Below, piece by piece: positions 53,570 to 63,375 of a stretch of DNA of 64,000 bases (position 1 is its first letter; each line of letters starts with the position of its first letter). The notes beneath the pieces were generated by a model. The model saw only the letters and a program-made list of their open reading frames with translations. It did no database searches and was not told the DNA's origin. Position numbers and translations under genes: made by a program. The stretch is taken from positions 92,824,319-92,888,318 of the forward strand of contig OX235264.1 of assembly GCA_944472135.2 (NCBI GenBank), written 5' to 3'. The stretch is from Trichobilharzia regenti (Eukaryota; Platyhelminthes; Trematoda; Strigeidida; Schistosomatidae).

Positions 53570-54480
53570 TAGAATTTCTAGAAATTTGATCTGGTTGTGT
53601 TCTATGAGCTGGCTGACTTGATTGAGAAGCCTTCCTTGCCCCCCTCCTTCTAGATAACATCTTCAGTGCACACTTCAACGTGAAGTAAAGTTGTTTGAAT
53701 TCCCCAAGAATGATGATATAATCGTATCCCTTGACAATCACTGCTGTGATTTACTGTCAATTGACGTCTCTTTTGATCACTTTTATTGCCATGTGATTCA
53801 TTTTCTATTAGTCGGTAAATTTGATCCATAATAATGTGCTTGGTAGTCACTCATTGATTTGAGCAGTAGGTTTGTAGAAATTGACTGACATCACTTTTCG
53901 TGTTTCGTGTCTCCTAAATGTCTGCATGCTCCCGATGGAGTAGGTGCCCATGATTGTCTACAGGCACTGATTTGTGGGAATACAATATGTTTTGCCACTT
54001 TACAGGTGACTTATGATCTCATATTCTGATTCTAAGGGGACGCCGACTCTCACCAATGTAGTGTTTATCACACATAGTCCATGCAGTTTATTTTGTAGAT
54101 TGTGTGTTGTTGATCTTATCTTCATTATTCCGGTTTTGGTTCCTTCGGTGTACTCAATTTTGAATGAAGTGATTGTGTTAGCTTGTCTGCTATGTATGTT
54201 TCATCGAATGGTCATGATATTGTAGCCGTTATTTTCGAGATATTCTGTATATTTACATAGCAGAGTGGATTTTCTTGGGGTGTTTGATGATAGATAGTTT
54301 CTTGTTGGTATTGCGACTTGCGTTTACAAAATATCTTTTAATGGGATTGTCTGGGCATTCATCGTTTATCTGTTGGATAGATATTAGGTGACTCCCTTCC
54401 ATTCTCTTCAGGACTGGATTTCTTCAGTATGTTTGGACTCTATTAAACACAGGGTTTTCAGGAGATAGGTTTTTTGATTA
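53570..54480 (-). pseudogene. divergent GIY-YIG retroelement remnant
   Basis: The minus strand (from about 54470) reads in pieces NLSPENPVFNRVQTY, MEGSHLISIQQINDECPDNP and FVNASRNTNKKLSIIKHPKK. Then HTIYKINCMDYVCDKHYIGE, SRRPLRIRI and DHKSPVKWQN show a GIY (IYK) and YIG (YIGES) pairing with cysteines. Downstream the frame 53850-53650 (TTKHIIMDQIYRLIENESHG) follows. Gene order suggests a PLE-type RT-endonuclease product of another family. Many stops. The S1 at 54470-54655 abuts it. Confidence 0.5.
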
Positions 54481-54655
54481 TAGCTTTATTCTACTCTGTA
54501 TTTATTGGTACAACTATGGAATTCTCGGCATGTGATATCAGTAGCCAAAATTTTGCAGGCCGACCATAGAAATGAAGTGTGCATCGTCAGGAGATCGAAC
54601 GTCGGACCATGTACATGGTCATTGAGAGTCCTAACCGTTGTGCCACCGACGCTAG
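54470..54655 (-). repeat. S1 tRNA-like SINE
   Basis: The minus strand starts GCGTCGGTGGCACAACGG. Box B is altered (GTTCGATCTCC). The body ends at an AGCTTTATTC-type complement. Confidence 0.7.
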
Positions 54656-55084
54656 TGGAGAAGTCAAGTAGATTCATTTCAAACTATGAACTGCGCTGAA
54701 GATGATGTCTCGAAGTCGGACACCGAAAGCCACTCAATGAAATCACTCAACTAAGCGAACATAACTAGGTGATAACCAGCCTCCTTGTTATTTCAAAATA
54801 TTTGAAAAGCCTTAAAATGACATTTCAATGAATTACAACTGAATTGACCTCTCATTGGTGAAGTCTTACGTAGGCTTAAGTAAGTGCTTCATTCAGCTGT
54901 GAGTCTAAGGGGATAAGAATGAATTTGCACAGCAGATGGTGAATAAAATCACTGACAAAAGAGGAAGTATCTGACGATTACAGGGGTATAGTAAAATGAT
55001 AATTTTTTCCACGTCATTTTGTAGGTCTTTAGAAATAATGTTAACTGGTTCTTGCGGATGGTCCTACGATTTTTATTTTTTTTA
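54656..55084. other. non-coding stretch
   Basis: Nothing supported. Confidence 0.35.
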
Positions 55085-55087
55085 TTT

Positions 55088-55268
55088 TTGATTTACAGCT
55101 TGATTCCACACTGTATTTTCGGTACAAGTATGGAATTTTCAGCATGGATATCGGTAGCCCAAATTTTGCAGGCCGACCATAGATATCAGATGTGCGTCGG
55201 TGCGGGCTCGAACCCCGGACCATGTGCATGGTCGGCGAGAGTCCTAACCACTGTGCCACCGACGTACA
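55088..55268 (-). repeat. S1 tRNA-like SINE, best preserved copy
   Basis: On the minus strand: TACGTCGGTGGCACAGTGG (box A), GACCATGCACATGGTC (anticodon-arm-like hairpin) and GGGGTTCGAGCCC (box B). CGCACCGACGCAC closes the acceptor-like stem, and the 3' body ends AATCAAGCTGTAAATC. Confidence 0.8.
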
Positions 55269-55269
55269 T

Positions 55270-55720
55270 TAAAATTAAAATCATTAAAATTCAAAGTGAT
55301 CGAAATGTTAAATACCTTGGATTGTGTGTTACGTCTAGTCTTTCTTGGTCTCCCCACATCGTGTTAGTTTCTGGAAGAATATTTCGTTTTTAGCGTTCTA
55401 ACTGAGGAAGTTAAGATAATCTCTACATTCTTACTTTGTTAATTTTAGTGTTCTACCTATTCTTCTTTATTGTTCCAACACAATCTTTCTTGGTTTAATT
55501 AAAAGAAAAGATTTTTTACACTGCAATGGGCATTAAAAGCTCCTGCAGTCATGCAAGAAATTGGGGAATATTATCTTATTGGACCCTGTGTATCCTCTAT
55601 ACACATAAATATCTCCTTGCATCATCGCGTCAGGTAGGAGAACTAGAAGCAATTATAGAAGACTTTGTGCTTTAACGACTAAGTATAGGAACTCTACAAC
55701 ACCTTATGTGACCGGAACAC
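55270..55720 (+). mobile_element. CR1-type RT fragment
   Basis: Reads IKIQSDRNVKYLGLCVTSSL and SWSPHIVLVSGRIFRF, a typical RT thumb region. In broken frames it continues LILVFYLFFFIVPTQSFLV and QVGELEAIIEDFVL. Its 5' side is cut by the minus-strand S1. Confidence 0.6.
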
Positions 55721-55821
55721 ATTTTATGTGATGATAGAAGTGTGTAGGACAAGACACTACTGACTTACTGCGAAACATTTACCGATATTTTTATTCCTTT
55801 GTTCATTATTATATTTTTTGT

Positions 55822-55965
55822 AATTAGAGCTTGATTCTACACCGTATTATTGGTACAGGTATGGAATTTTCAGCATGTGATATTGGTAGACCAAATTTTG
55901 CAGGCCGACCAAATGATATCAGGTGTGCGTCAGCTGGGGATCGAACCCCGGACTATGTGCGTGGT
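55822..55965 (-). repeat. S1 SINE lacking its head
   Basis: Box B GGGGTTCGATCCCC and the body are present on the minus strand. The box A part is missing beyond 55965. Confidence 0.65.
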
Positions 55966-56385
55966 GTTTAATTACTACACCTGTAATTAGTTACAGTACT
56001 GTACTACATGCTAACTATTCCATATTTGTGCCTAATGTACTGTTACAGACGAGTAATTGTCCTCTAACCTGAAGTGATGGAACTCACTGGTCATAACTTC
56101 TCCCTAGAACTCCAGAAACTTTCCGCTATGTAGAGCCAGTCTTTACCTTCCCTTTTAACCTGACTCTTTTTGACCTCTGTTCAACTAAATTACTTGGCCC
56201 TCACCTCTAGTCAATTTTCAACTTCCGTTTCGAACTCTAAAATGTTATCAACATAATTATTGCTATATGTGCACCGACGAGCTTAATAATAGATTTTATT
56301 CCTCCCATTATCCCATTCGATTACGTAATATATTAGGGGCCTTTATTTTTTCATGCTCAGTAAATCTGATGTCTGAATACCTTGT
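55966..56385. other. non-coding stretch
   Basis: Nothing supported. Confidence 0.4.
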
Positions 56386-56389
56386 AGAT

Positions 56390-56981
56390 TGATGGGGAAA
56401 ACTGAATAAAACAAGAACAATGCTGGTTTGTGCAGAATAACATAGATGGTACTATCATTATTTATTTCGTCGGCTTTTCATCATCCGTGTATGGCCTAAA
56501 GAAGTCATTATTATTATTATTATGCTTACGTACAGAACGATTTCAACACGTTTGCAAATGTGACATACTGTCCACTGGCAGAAGGCTCTAAACTTGATAA
56601 ACAGTGCTGAGAAAATTATACTTGTATAGCTTACACTCTGAGAGTTGAAGTTTAAACAAAAGTAAAGGCTTGAATTGATATGTATCCACATATATATATT
56701 TATGTGTGTGTGTATGTTGGTCTCTCTTTCTGTTTGCTCGCTTAGTCTGTGACCATTTCACTTGTATGAGCCTGTCTCCTTTAACAATGTATATTCCCCT
56801 TATATTATATATAATATGAGTGTTTGTTGACAGTCCGTTGCTTGGTGACATATATCAATCCATATATGGTGGTCGTTGACATGTCTGCTAAATTTCGCTA
56901 TGTATATATGGATCGATAGTTCATTATAATTAGCCATTCATGTTAAGACTGTCTAATGATTGTTCACACCCTTGTCTGGAC

Positions 56982-57019
<38 letters not shown>

Positions 57020-57470
57020 CGTTCTCACAAATTGTGTGACTTACCACTTTGGTGTGATACCACTTATTGCTTCTCCTTGTGTTTGGAAAATAGAAGTATC
57101 ATCGCAAACCTAGTGGTCTTCTGATTTCCGCCTTCTTGCGTCAGGACTATTAAATTCTCGACCAGTCCATAACAGTAATTTGTCGACGAGTACATAACAA
57201 TTTGGCGACGGGGAAGACTACTATTAACCACTCAACAGCAGCAACATAACATGAATAGAGTGACGAAAAAGGGTTACGTAATAAAGACAAGATTTGCATT
57301 AGAGGACGAGTAACTAATAAATTAAGTAACAGTATAGTGAGTTCAGCTCAAGTCATAGAAATAAGAGATAAGCAAAGTTACACTATGTAAAAAAGGAGGT
57401 GAGGTCAAAGGTAAGAGTTATGTAATCCAATGACAGGGCGAGAGTAAATACGTCGAGAATTGAAACAAGG
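56390..57470 (-). repeat. PLE pLTR interrupted by an LTR element
   Basis: 56395-56675 and 57257-57460 together are the reverse complement of the PLE 3' region at 53025-53430. The gap between them is exactly the LTR element plus one target duplication. Confidence 0.75.
56676..57251 (+). mobile_element. LTR retrotransposon remnant (LTR, leader, LTR end)
   Basis: A 524-bp LTR (56676-57199; TGATATG...CATAACA) is followed after 2-3 bases by TTTGGCGACGGGG, which looks like a primer-binding site. A short leader ends in a second ACATAACA at 57244-57251. TGAAT flanks the whole unit (56671-56675, 57252-57256). The gag-pol region and nearly all of the 3' LTR are deleted. The TA expansion at 56987-57017 explains the length difference from the solo LTR at 29326-29822. 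Confidence 0.85.
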
Positions 57471-58035
57471 GATTCAGTGAAAAGACTGTTTTCAACGAAT
57501 TTATTATCAAGCTGTTAAGAATCCTACACAGGACTCCTAATGTTTCTTACTTATATATTAGTACTATCAAGATCTTACAGTCCCTATTATTTATATTATT
57601 TTCAATAATATCTCCCATTAATCTTTATACATGTATGAATGAAATCTATTGGGTACATGTTCACAAGTAACATCTTTGAGATTTCGAAGAACTCAAGAAG
57701 GAATTTGTCTGTATTTCTGAGCTTATCACTGACAGTTTTCGTATAACAAGCAGGAAAGTGTTTGTAAGTGCAACCTCTAGACTACTAATTGGCACAGCAC
57801 ATACAGTTGAAATAAATTAGGCCTTCGAAGTAATCACTTTGCTTAGCAAAAGCTGTTGGCATTAACGGCTTCAATCTTATCTCTGTATACACAAAGATAA
57901 TGAGATTAGTCTGACAATACCCCAGGTATAGGTATCACTTCTCGAGCACTTGGTGAACTTAAACCATGTAGCTCTACTGGAGTCGTCTTTCAATACTATA
58001 CTCAAGGTAAGACTAAGTGGTTGGTACAAAGGATG
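57471..58035. other. unclassified, possibly PLE-related
   Basis: The first bases (TTCAGTGAAAAGACTGTTTT, CAACGAATTTATTAT) weakly resemble pLTR ends. The rest is unrecognised. Confidence 0.3.
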
Positions 58036-58039
58036 TTAG

Positions 58040-58376
58040 GTTTTGGTTTTTGTGTATGGCTGAGGCGCTGGCAATTCGTCAATACAGCGCCGAACTCTGG
58101 ATAAAGAAAACGTTTGTCCGGTCTCTTATTCTACCCTGGTCTTAACCCCTTCACTAGTTATCACCTGTACAAAAAAAATCTTATTTTACTTTTATTTTGC
58201 TTTTACTTCACTAATAAATTCACTAATATCGGCCTCATATATTCCTTTTGTACATCTGATTACCCTCTTCACACTTGTTAGACTGACACTCAACTACCTT
58301 TCTTCTCACTCAGTAACAATTTTAACCTTGTTAAATTTTTAACGCTTTCTTCTTTTTTACGGTTGGGTACTATGTA
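58040..58376 (+). mobile_element. PLE endonuclease tail and 3' region
   Basis: AEALAIRQYSAELWIKKTFV and RSLILPWS, then a stop (about 58060-58145), is the end of a PLE endonuclease (compare AEAMAFSLLRPELWIQKTFV at 12576). Its 3' region is split by the Sm-alpha-like array and resumes at 59336. Confidence 0.75.
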
Positions 58377-58522
58377 TTGAATAAGAATTTTTGATTTTCC
58401 CGTCGATTGATTGGACCGAAGTGCTCGGTCTCAGGTTGACATGTCGGCTTCTTGTGCAGATGCTTCGACGATGTCTGGGGATTTGATTTGTATACAATTG
58501 GTGGATGGTGGCTAGCAGTGGA

Positions 58523-58570
58523 ATCCAGGACAAGGCGCATTTCGTCCTATTTGGGACTCGTCAGCTGGAT
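58523..58570 (-). ncRNA. hammerhead ribozyme, array unit 1
   Basis: Helix I ATCCAG/CTGGAT, CTGACGA, GTCC/GGAC and GAAA are intact. Helix III carries three extra bases compared with the 46234 copy (ATGCGCCTTGT) and pairs less well. The cleavage triplet is GTC. Confidence 0.82.
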
Positions 58571-58856
58571 GTACCTGCATTTCTCAGTGAGTGATGATGT
58601 TCCCACCGAGGCTCGAACCCAGTACCCATAGTTTCAAACGCCAAAGCGTTATCCACTAGACCACTTGGGCCACGAGAGCCACCTCTTGTGCAACGGGTCA
58701 TATATTAATTATTGAATTGAATTTTTGATTTTCCCGTCGATTGATTGGACCGAAGTGCTCGGTCTCAGGTTGACATGTCGGCTTCTTGTGCAGATGCTTC
58801 GACGATGTCTGGGGATTTGATTTGTATACAATTGGTGGATGGTGGCTAGCAGTGGA

Positions 58857-58904
58857 ATCCAGGACAAGGCGCATTTCGTCCTATTTGGGACTCGTCAGCT
58901 GGAT
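58857..58904 (-). ncRNA. hammerhead ribozyme, array unit 2
   Basis: Identical to unit 1 and 334 bp downstream of it. Cleavage at both sites of a transcript would release a unit-length monomer of 334 nt. Confidence 0.82.
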
Positions 58905-59251
58905 GTACCTGCATTTCTCAGTGAGTGATGATGTTCCCACCGAGGCTCGAACCCAGTACCCATAGTTTCAAACGCCAAAGCGTTATCCACTAGACCACTT
59001 GGGCCACGAGAGCCACCTCTTGTGCAACGGGTCATATATTAATTATTGAATTGAATTTTTGATTTTCCCGTCGATTGATTGGACCGAAGTGTTCGGTCTC
59101 AGGTTGACATGTCGGCTTCCTGTGCAGATGTTTCGACAATGTCTGGGCATTTAATTAGTATACAATTGGTGGATGGTGGCTAGCAGTGGAATCTAGGATG
59201 CGCATTTCGTCCTATTTGGGGACATCATCACTCACTGAGAAATGCACATAC

Positions 59252-59296
59252 ATCCAGCTGACGAGTCCCAAATAGGACGAAATGCGCATCCTGGAT
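59252..59296 (+). ncRNA. hammerhead ribozyme, inverted copy
   Basis: ATCCAG at 59252-59257, CTGACGA at 59258-59264, GTCC at 59265-59268 with GGAC at 59275-59278, GAAA at 59279-59282, helix III ATGCGCAT, C at 59290, CTGGAT at 59291-59296. All conserved positions are present. Confidence 0.88.
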
Positions 59297-59335
59297 TCCA
59301 CTGCTAGCCACCATCCACCAATTGGGTACTATGTA

Positions 59336-59429
59336 ATTTATAACTTTTAGCTATACTTATTTCCTCTATCCATCCTTATATACCTTGAAGTTTATACTTT
59401 TATTACTTCTATTATATTTATGGTCCTGT
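59336..59429 (+). repeat. PLE 3' region, continued
   Basis: Sequence to the right of the array insertion continues the T-rich PLE 3' region left of 58377. The assignment rests on the target duplication. Confidence 0.45.
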
Positions 59430-59850
59430 TACTTCTCTGTTTTACTCTCATAATTGCAAACACCAACTTATCTCCACGACGGCAGTAATCTTTGTTTTTA
59501 CCCTCACTATATCATGTAAAGAGAACATTATATTCGATATTTTTAAACATGTTAGGATTTCTATACCACATTGCCAATACTGTGTGACACAAGCCAACGG
59601 CAATTTTCACTTGTATTTTTATTATTATTACCCTAGCTGTTATCATTATTATTGCTATTTCCATTTTATATGCTGCATGTTTTTGACACTACCTCTATTG
59701 TAAATGTGGAAAATTTTCTGTGTGATTAATTTTATTTATAATTTGAAGAAATTAGATGCAATATTGTGATTAATGCTGAAAATTCCATTCTGTATCACAA
59801 GTACTGTTTTTGGAATAAAGTAAATCATTATCATTATTATTATTACTTTT
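59430..59850 (+). mobile_element. CR1-type 3' UTR
   Basis: It ends TGCTGAAAATTCCATTCTGT, ATCACAAGTACTGTTTTTGG, then AATAAAGTAAATCATTATCA with ATT repeats. Upstream of 59600 the match is uncertain. Confidence 0.6.
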
Positions 59851-59929
59851 AAAGCCACTTCTAACTAATTATATCGGTTATATCACCCTTTATTATTCAA
59901 TATACATTTTTCAAAATTTAGACACGACT

Positions 59930-60428
59930 GTACAGCCTCTGAAGAGGATTTCATCAATAAAGAAAATTTTCTTTGCTGAATTGTCATCAAAACAATTAGG
60001 AAGCAACCAGATGATTGAGCGAAGAAATATTTACTTTTCAATTAGATCCTCATCTCTCTGTGGCTCTGCTCTAATATACATTTTTATTACAATACACAAC
60101 AATTTACCGAGCAAATGGCACTGATATGTGTGTTAGCAATAATTAGTCAGTATCAACATGTCAATCCAACTGGTGATAATTAACGAAGAAAATTAATACA
60201 CACGATTAAAGAGTGGGAATGGTCGCAACACATGGAATGTATAATGCGTAATTTTGGAGAAAATGACCGTGTGCTCAGGCTGGTTACGTAACAGACTGTT
60301 AAAGAAAAATAAAATAAAATTTGGACACTTATAATTTTTAAAGGTTTGGGGGAAGGGGGAGCGAATTTGTTCGGTTTATATATTCATGTAACGATGGCCA
60401 AGCTAAGAAAAGTGGCTGTACAAATTTC
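59930..60428 (-). repeat. PLE 3' region
   Basis: It follows the endonuclease frame (60960-60430, minus) immediately downstream. It contains CATCTCTCTGTGGCTCTGCT and a TTCTTTATTGATGAAATCCT-type end shared in part with 43010-43450. Confidence 0.5.
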
Positions 60429-60429
60429 T

Positions 60430-60965
60430 CCTGAACACACAGAGTTTTGGTTGGCTTCTTCAGGTGGATTCCTATTGCTTCAGCTGTATTTATAAGACGA
60501 ACTCGTAAACCAAAATTAGATTAGTTGAAGTGCGAAAAATAACTTCAGATGTTATATTACCATCAACTTTATGCTCACTGTCTACAAGGTGTGCTAAAAT
60601 AGAGCCTCGAATAGATCTTGTCTGTCCTTTGCTCAACCATTCAGGATGATGTTCAGAAATTGAACGGCGATGAACCTGCCTAAGTGTACACCCAATGTAG
60701 CTGGCTCTGCAGCTGCAGTCAGAGGAGGCAAAACCAGGTAGTTTTTCCTTACTTGTTGGACGTAAAACAGGGGCGGTAGTGAAGAGAAGACGTACATCCG
60801 GTGCACTGAAAGTTTTTAAGCTGCATACTTCGGGATCTGGGTTACTATTTTGTTGATGTTATCACCCAGAAACTGTAGTTTTATGAACAGTGGCTTTATT
60901 GGAGATGTTGTTCTACTGGAAGCGAAACAATTTTTAAGTCGGGATGTTAGCAATAAGTTAACTTA
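60430..60965 (-). pseudogene. PLE GIY-YIG endonuclease
   Basis: The minus strand has LGDNINKIV in one frame, then FSAPDVRLLFTTAPVLRPTS, KEKLPGFASSDCSCRASYIG, CTLRQVHRRSISEHHPEWLS and GSILAHLVDSEHKVDGNITS. It ends AEAIGIHLKKPTKTLCVQEK and FVQPLFLAWP. The CSC..SYIGCT core keeps Y-I-G, and R..SISEH is the usual arginine/glutamate region. It is the best preserved catalytic core among the PLE endonucleases here. A frame change near 60500 and loss of RT make it a pseudogene. Confidence 0.8.
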
Positions 60966-60994
60966 GTTTTGAAGTAGTAGTGAAAATTATTTAC

Positions 60995-62460
60995 GGAATT
61001 CATGGTTAGCCGCACGTCTCCATTGCGTTCGATTCTCCGTCTACGTTTTCACCTAGCTCCACCTCTGACCACACGCTATCATCTCCTCTTCACATCACCT
61101 CCTCCAAGCCACTCTTGCATTGACGACCAACTCGCCGCTTCCCTTCCGGGTTCCACTCGAGCAATGGCTTGTCTAGGGATGTCACTTGATGGTCACCACA
61201 GAGTATGGCCAATCCATCTCCATTTCTTCCTGCATATTTGTTGTGCCATTAGTTCCTGCTCTATTGGTTCGCTGCCAGAGGTCCTTGTTACTGATCTTTT
61301 CTGGCCAGCCATCTGATCTTGAGTATTGAGCGAAGACAGTTGTTGATCAAGGTCTGTAGTTTGTTTGAGGTGCTCTTCATGACGCGAAAAAGTCGCTGAT
61401 CTGTACAGTAGCACTGAATTCACATCGGAGTAGAAAATCCGGATCTTATTTTCATTTTCATGCTGAGCGCTGTTGACCCCCACACAGACTTAATAGTAAT
61501 GAAAGCTTTCCTCGCTTTCACGGTTCTCGCTTTGATATCCTCATCAGTTCCGTTCACCTGTAGTTGAAAGGGTCCTTCCCAGGTAGGTAAAAAGGGTGTT
61601 GTTTCTTTGAGGTTCCTCCCATTTCTACTAATTTTTGTCTGCTGTCGTTGTTGCTGTTGGTGTTGCTCAGGAATCTTAATCACTTGTGTTTTCTCTATGT
61701 TCACCTGAAGTCCTGTCTCCTCTGGATGCTTCTTCTGCCAGCTTGTTGCTTTTCACTTGTATATCTTCCAATTTGTGTGAAATCAGACATATATCATCGA
61801 CGAAGTTCAGGTCCTCCAAGTTTTTTGTTTGGGTCCATTTTATGCCTGTCTCCTCGCTGCGCGGCCCGCTCTCTGTTGCATCATCCAGTTTACCGCAACC
61901 AGGAAAATCACTGGAGATAGTAGTGGGCAGCCAGCTTGCCTTTCTCCCGTCCTCAATTCTTCGAAGGATTCCGTGAGTTTCTCGTTGTGAATTACTTGGC
62001 ATGCAGCACTGTCGTACAGCTGTTGGATGAGATGTAAAATTGTTGGCGGCACCCGTAGTGGAGAAGTAGTTGCCCCTCTCCATTGACGCTACACTACCGG
62101 AGGCCTTTTCAAAGTAAATGAATTTGAGATAGAGAGCTGACTACCATTCCAAGCTATGTTCAATGATGATCCGTAGTGTGGCGATTTGATCAATACATGA
62201 CTTGTTTCTCCTGAATCCAGCCTGTTCCGGTCGAAGTTTTTCATCCAGGTTGGCTTGTCTGATTCTCCTCGGGATCATGCGGCTTAGTATTTTGCTTGGG
62301 ATGGACAGGAGCATAATTCCACATCAGTTTTTGCATTGACTTAAGTCTCCTTTCTTTGGCAGTTTGAATAAATAGCCATTCTTCCAATCCTCTGATACCT
62401 TGCCCTCTTTCAACACACTTTCCAGTAGCGGTGTCATCCACAGGGGTTAGCACTACAAAA
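60995..62460 (-). mobile_element. RTE-beta, 5'-truncated
   Basis: The minus strand starts within RT (62453-62241: TATGKCVERGQGIRGLEEW in a shifted frame), then IIIEHSLEW-type sequence (intact where other copies have a stop) and VIHNEKLTESFEELRTG. It continues LEDLNFVDDICLISHKLEDI (motif C FVDD), HREN-type residues, VNGTDEDIKARTVKARKAF and KKWRWIGHTLW, ending at about 60995. A large number of frame changes. Confidence 0.85.
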
Positions 62461-62944
62461 GACTGCGGTCTGCTTGAATCACTGAACTATCTGAACTGCT
62501 ATCCAGGAAAAAGCATCTTATTTTCTTTAGTTCTTGTTGTTTTATAATCATTCATTCATTCATGCCTGTGGATCGCCAAATATATACTCGTGCACATTTC
62601 CGATTGGTTTTCAATCTACCGTTGCTCGTTACTGGAGAATGAAAGAAACATACCATACAGGATTATTTTATTCTTCATATCGAACAGTACTGCATCACAT
62701 GATGCACTAGGGATGGCTGTGTTTATTTGAAACTCCCGCGTGAAGAGAAAATGTTATGCAATAAACGACGCTTAAAATTATGCTTATTGTGTAGACCTAT
62801 CACGTAAAATAAAGCTATTACTATCATTATTACATGATCAAGAAGTTTGTAAACTTGTAATTACTACCAAGAATCGAATGACTATGTAGAATTACGTAAG
62901 AATACCGAAATACAAAGAAATTTAATTGAATAGGGAGAATAATA
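62461..62944. other. non-coding stretch with a CR1-type tail
   Basis: AAAATAAAGCTATTACTATC followed by ATTATTAC near 62805-62833 looks like a non-LTR 3' tail. The rest is unrecognised. Confidence 0.4.
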
Positions 62945-63222
62945 ATTAGTATACAATTGGTGGATGGTGGCTAGCAGTGGAATCCAGGACAAGGCGCATT
63001 TCGTCCTATTTGGGACTCGTCAGCTGGATGTACCTGCATTTCTCAGTGAGTGATGATGTTCCCACCGAGGCTTGAACCCAGTACCCATAGTTTCAAACGC
63101 CAAAGCGTTATCCACTAGACCACTTGGGCCACGAGAGCCACCTCTTGTGCAACGGGTCATATCAATTTAATTGAATTGAATTTTTGATTTTCCCGTCGAT
63201 TGATTGGACTGAAGTGCTCGGT
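62945..63222 (-). repeat. Sm-alpha-like ribozyme SINE
   Basis: The minus-strand copy is nearly identical to array units 1 and 2, with one change in box B (GGTTCAAGCC). It ends at CTCGGTC and abuts RTE 5' sequence. Confidence 0.85.
62982..63029 (-). ncRNA. hammerhead ribozyme (Sm-alpha type)
   Basis: Same structure as array unit 1, including the longer helix III region. All core nucleotides are present. Confidence 0.82.
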
Positions 63223-63375
63223 CCTGGATAGCTTTGCCAGTCTCATACATAGTGCGAACGTTCAATGTTCCCAAACAGACTTTTTCTTTTGTTGCAAGGA
63301 GACTCATTCCTACTGAAGTTACTTTAGCAGTTTTGTTTTTACAGGGTGAGGTTGTTAGCCTCATAATAAAATAAC
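63223..63375 (-). mobile_element. RTE-beta 5' end fragment
   Basis: The minus strand reads GMSLLATKEKVCLGTLNVRT and MYETGKAIQD, the start of the APE endonuclease with part of the 5' leader. It is cut at 63222 by the Sm-alpha-like repeat. Confidence 0.75.

Larger units (their letters stand above)
58377..59321 (-). repeat. Sm-alpha-like tandem array with foldback end, one insertion
   Basis: Two head-to-tail 334-bp units (58385-58718, 58719-59052) appear identical. A third diverged half unit (59053-59220) follows, and then an inverted plus-strand part (59221-59321). The whole is bounded by the 14-bp duplication TTGGGTACTATGTA (58363-58376 and 59322-59335). Each full unit has a tRNA-like head (box B GGTTCGAGCC on the minus strand) and a hammerhead. 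Confidence 0.92.
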
